Shown here: positions 61,289 through 64,000 of the stretch, piece by piece
How positions within the stretch are numbered: the stretch's first letter is position 1
Layout of the letters: each line of letters begins with the position of its first letter
NCBI GenBank assembly: GCA_028281285.1
Contig: JANQKF010000025.1
Location: 1 to 64,000 of the forward strand
Length of the DNA stretch: 64,000 nucleotides
Direction of reading: 5' to 3'
Source: Cyclobacteriaceae bacterium
GTDB taxonomy: Bacteria > Bacteroidota > Bacteroidia > Cytophagales > Cyclobacteriaceae
Made by a program: the position numbers and the translations under genes
Notes under the pieces: generated by a model
What the model saw: only the letters and a program-made list of their open reading frames with translations
The model's database searches: none
What the model was told of the DNA's origin: nothing

Positions 61289-64000
61289 ATGAAAAGATCA
61301 TTACTAATAGGTACCCTGATTTGCCTCATGAGCATTCAAGCAATGGCGCAAATTTCGGTGACCGGTACAGTAACTGAGAGCGAGGATGGGTTTACCATGC
61401 CTGGGACAACAGTCCAGGTAAAGGGAGGAACCGGTGTGGTTACAGACTTAGATGGTAACTACTCTATTACCGTTCCGGATGCCTCATCAATTCTTGTCTT
61501 CAGTTTTGTCGGCTATCAAACTCAGGAAATTACCGTGGGCAATCAAACTACTATAGATGTAGTGTTGGTTCCAGATTTTGCTGAGTTGGAAGAGGTTGTC
61601 GTCATAGGATATGGCGCCACCACACAAAAAGAATTGACCGGAGCTGTGGCTACGGTAAATGCGGAAAAACTTGAAAAGTTAAATCCTACACGAATCGAGC
61701 AGGCCCTGCAGGGTCAGACTCCCGGTGTCCAGATCTCATCCAATTCAGGGTCACCAGGTGGAGGGTTTAACATCCGAATCCGAGGAATTACTACTAATGG
61801 AGATAACAGACCATTGATTGTAATTGATGGTGTGATTTACGAAAACCTGGATGCTTTAAACCCTAATGATATTGAAAGCATGTCGGTGCTAAAAGATGCA
61901 ACGGCAGGTATCTATGGTGTGAATGCAGCCAATGGAGTAATTCTTATAACCACAAAAAGTGGAAAGCTGGTTGGAAAGCCGGTGATCACGTTTGATTCCT
62001 ACTATGGAGTACAAGAGACCGCTCGGAAGATCCCTGTGTTAAGTGCAACTGAATATGCGGTGTTGGCCAACGAAGCTTTTGCCAATGGCGGCCAGGCTCC
62101 TCCATTCACAAATCTTGCAGGATTGGGTAGGGGAACTGATTGGCAGGATCAGGTATTTGATCAAGCTCCAGTTGAAAACTATCAGTTTTCTGTTCGTGGG
62201 AGTAGTGAGAAATCTACCTATTCCTTTGGGGCCGGTTACTTCTCTCAGGAAGGAATTGTTGGGAGAGATAAATCCAGTTTCGATCGTTTCACAGCCAAAT
62301 TGAACAATACGCAAGAGTTGATAGCTGGGCTCGAACTAAAGACCAATATCAACTACACCAATATTCAAAGACAGACATTGCTGGAAAACACTTTGGGGTC
62401 TGTACTATTCAACGCGTTGAACATGTCACCTATAATGACACCAAGGGACGAGAATGGCAACTTTACGCTTGCCGATGGCTTGGGTAGTGAAGTGATTAAT
62501 CCATTGGCTCAGATGGCTAATACTTATAATGATACAGAAGTAGATCGCGTATTCGGTTCACTCGGAGCCTCTTATGAGATTACTCCAGATTTGGTGGTTG
62601 AGTCGAGCTTCAACTACAATTTCACGAATGTAAGGTTTAAGTCCTTTAGCCCTATCGCAAACTACGGAATTGGTAAGGTTTTTAACAATGTAGAAAGCTC
62701 CGTGACTGAAGGTCAGCAGAATTTCTTCTCATATAACATTGATAACGTTGTTCGCTATAACAAAGAAATCTGGCCTAATCACAAATTCAAATTCACGGTT
62801 GGAAACGTGATCAGAAAGGAGAGGTCGGAAAGCCTTACAGCTACAGGTTTTAATGTGCCTAACAACTCAATTGAATTTGCCGACATATCTGCTGCTCTTG
62901 ATATCAGAGAAAATGCGGCTAGCTCTTTCCAGGGTGATTTCAGACAAACTTCTTTCTTTGGGAGGGTTGAATACAATTTGTCGAATAAGTATTTGGCTTC
63001 TGCATTAATTCGAAGAGATGGTTCGACACGATTTGGTCCTGAAAACAAGTGGGGTACGTTCTACGCGGGTTCACTTGGTTGGGTTGCTTCTGATGAAAGC
63101 TTCTTGAAAGATGTTGAGTTTATCGATTTCTTGAAAGTTCGTGTCAGTTACGGGCAGACAGGTAATGATCGAATTGGTGATAACAGATTCGTTTCACTAC
63201 TGACAGGTGAAGCCGAGTATGTATTTAATGGGCAATTGGTTCAAGGGGCTGCATTGGGAGCACTTGCTAACCCCTCAATCAAATGGGAAAGAAATGAGCA
63301 GTTCGACTTTGGTATTGATTTTGACTTCATGGAGGGTAAGATCGCTGGTAGCGTTGACTACTTCGTCAAAACAACCAGAGATCTTCTTTTAGTGGTTCCT
63401 ACATCAGGATTGACCGGAACCAGCGCCCCTGGTGGTGCTGATCCTGTGGCCAATGCAGGTTCAATCCGCAACAAAGGACTTGAGTTCGACATTAGTTATG
63501 CAGATCGTGCCGGGGAGGTTGATTTCAGTATCGGCTATAATTTCACCACACTGAATAATGAGACAATTGACCTTGCTGGTGGCGACCCAATTCCTGGTGG
63601 AGGTTTCGGAATCGGTCAATTACCTCCTACATTATGGCAAGTAGGTCAGCCTATTGGCTCATACTTCGGCCTTAGAACAGACGGAATCTTCCAGAACGTC
63701 CAAGAGGTTGCCAATAGCGCACAAAGCGAAACTGCAGCTCCTGGTGATATTCGATATGTTGATTTGAACAATGATGGAATCATTAGCCCGGATGACAGAA
63801 CCTTTATCGGAAAGGCAATTCCGGATATTATCATGGGATTCAACTTGTCAGCGAACTACAAGAATTTCGATTTAACTGCTTTCGCAGAAGGACAATTCGG
63901 ATTTGATATAGTTCGTAACTACGAGCGTAACCTTCCATTGACCAACAGAACCAGATACTTCCTTAATCGATGGGTCGGTGAGGGATCGACTAATTCTGAT
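61289..64000 (+). CDS. SusC/RagA-family TonB-dependent receptor, 5' part
   Basis: Outer-membrane nutrient receptor; 904 codons are present and the gene runs off the right edge. Signal peptide MKRSLLIGTLICLMSIQAMAQ, then a carboxypeptidase-D-like domain (TTVQVKGGTGVVTDLDGNYS), the TonB-box-like EEVVVIGYG, the plug (QGQTPGVQISSNSGSPGGGF, IRIRGITT, LIVIDGVIY, SMSVLKDATAGIYG) and the beta barrel with many KS/ND strands. SusC proteins import oligosaccharides or peptides with a SusD lipoprotein, which would be expected beyond the window. The substrate is not revealed. Start at the ATG at 61289. Confidence 0.96.
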   Translation, partial: MKRSLLIGTLICLMSIQAMAQISVTGTVTESEDGFTMPGTTVQVKGGTGVVTDLDGNYSITVPDASSILVFSFVGYQTQEITVGNQTTIDVVLVPDFAELEEVVVIGYGATTQKELTGAVATVNAEKLEKLNPTRIEQALQGQTPGVQISSNSGSPGGGFNIRIRGITTNGDNRPLIVIDGVIYENLDALNPNDIESMSVLKDATAGIYGVNAANGVILITTKSGKLVGKPVITFDSYYGVQETARKIPVLSATEYAVLANEAFANGGQAPPFTNLAGLGRGTDWQDQVFDQAPVENYQFSVRGSSEKSTYSFGAGYFSQEGIVGRDKSSFDRFTAKLNNTQELIAGLELKTNINYTNIQRQTLLENTLGSVLFNALNMSPIMTPRDENGNFTLADGLGSEVINPLAQMANTYNDTEVDRVFGSLGASYEITPDLVVESSFNYNFTNVRFKSFSPIANYGIGKVFNNVESSVTEGQQNFFSYNIDNVVRYNKEIWPNHKFKFTVGNVIRKERSESLTATGFNVPNNSIEFADISAALDIRENAASSFQGDFRQTSFFGRVEYNLSNKYLASALIRRDGSTRFGPENKWGTFYAGSLGWVASDESFLKDVEFIDFLKVRVSYGQTGNDRIGDNRFVSLLTGEAEYVFNGQLVQGAALGALANPSIKWERNEQFDFGIDFDFMEGKIAGSVDYFVKTTRDLLLVVPTSGLTGTSAPGGADPVANAGSIRNKGLEFDISYADRAGEVDFSIGYNFTTLNNETIDLAGGDPIPGGGFGIGQLPPTLWQVGQPIGSYFGLRTDGIFQNVQEVANSAQSETAAPGDIRYVDLNNDGIISPDDRTFIGKAIPDIIMGFNLSANYKNFDLTAFAEGQFGFDIVRNYERNLPLTNRTRYFLNRWVGEGSTNSD

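Noticed and set aside
1-64000. tRNA, rRNA, CRISPR arrays, prophage or integrase genes
   Set aside because: All gaps between genes were read; none contains a tRNA-like cloverleaf, a repeat-spacer array or phage/integration genes.

Overview
The window looks like chromosome of a free-living member of the Bacteroidota, most likely a marine or soil Cytophagales-type organism. The signs are a SusC/RagA TonB-dependent receptor with a linked Reg_prop/Y_Y_Y/LuxR-type regulator, a cytophagalysin-like M43 protease, many Bacteroidota-restricted secreted families (DUF2911, DUF4399, DUF922), a SpmA-SpmB fusion, arrays of MacB/FtsX-like permeases with a prefix domain, and promoters of the Bacteroidota form TTG-N19-21-TAnnTTTG with no consistent Shine-Dalgarno sequences. 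The genus cannot be fixed from the sequence alone. No tRNA, rRNA, insertion sequence, integrase, CRISPR array or replication origin was seen.

Layout. 1-9.9 kb: 5' end of topA, a SixA-like phosphatase, a divergent pair of polyamine-type genes (deoxyhypusine-synthase-like and agmatinase-like), an AGCS sodium/amino-acid symporter, TlpA thioredoxin, DUF4399 lipoprotein plus RidA, a VOC/DUF3052 pair below an AraC regulator, a TPR protein, GNAT and a lipoprotein. 9.9-18.2 kb: DPP-IV-like S9 peptidase, DUF2911, SpmA-SpmB fusion, rsmE, a GT-C glycosyltransferase, an ACT-domain protein and two unknowns.

18.6-28.2 kb is the most unusual region. It is a tight four-gene operon: a protein with the full catalytic residue set of the edema factor/CyaA/ExoY (class II) adenylyl cyclases, a 2192-residue unrecognised beta-rich giant, and two ~250-residue proteins that look like TULIP-type lipid-binding folds. 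None has a signal peptide. I infer a nucleotidyl-cyclase effector packaged or chaperoned by unfamiliar proteins, loosely like the toxin-plus-TULIP (OrfX/P47) layout of clostridial clusters.

28.2-38.6 kb: acyl-CoA-binding protein, citrate synthase, a prohibitin-like protein, a Gfo/Idh/MocA dehydrogenase divergent from lpxB (whose promoter predicts an almost leaderless mRNA), a PhyH-family protein with HxG in place of HxD (a halogenase-like signature), an M43 protease, a serine hydrolase, an ECF sigma operon, and a MarR regulator with a DoxX-like gene that share an operator-like motif. 38.8-49.5 kb: four tandem paralogous ABC-type permeases chained by 8-nt overlaps beneath a PadR regulator. Three copies of a 19-bp element spaced 34-35 bp sit in the PadR promoter.

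49.6-64 kb: a second serine hydrolase, sulfotransferase, GNAT, TPR, a TonB-C-terminal-domain protein, small lipoproteins (one a paralogue of the lipoprotein at 9.2 kb), a membrane LytTR regulator, YceI, DUF922, a ferredoxin-CDGSH fusion, and finally a large membrane-anchored LuxR-type regulator divergent from a truncated SusC-like receptor.
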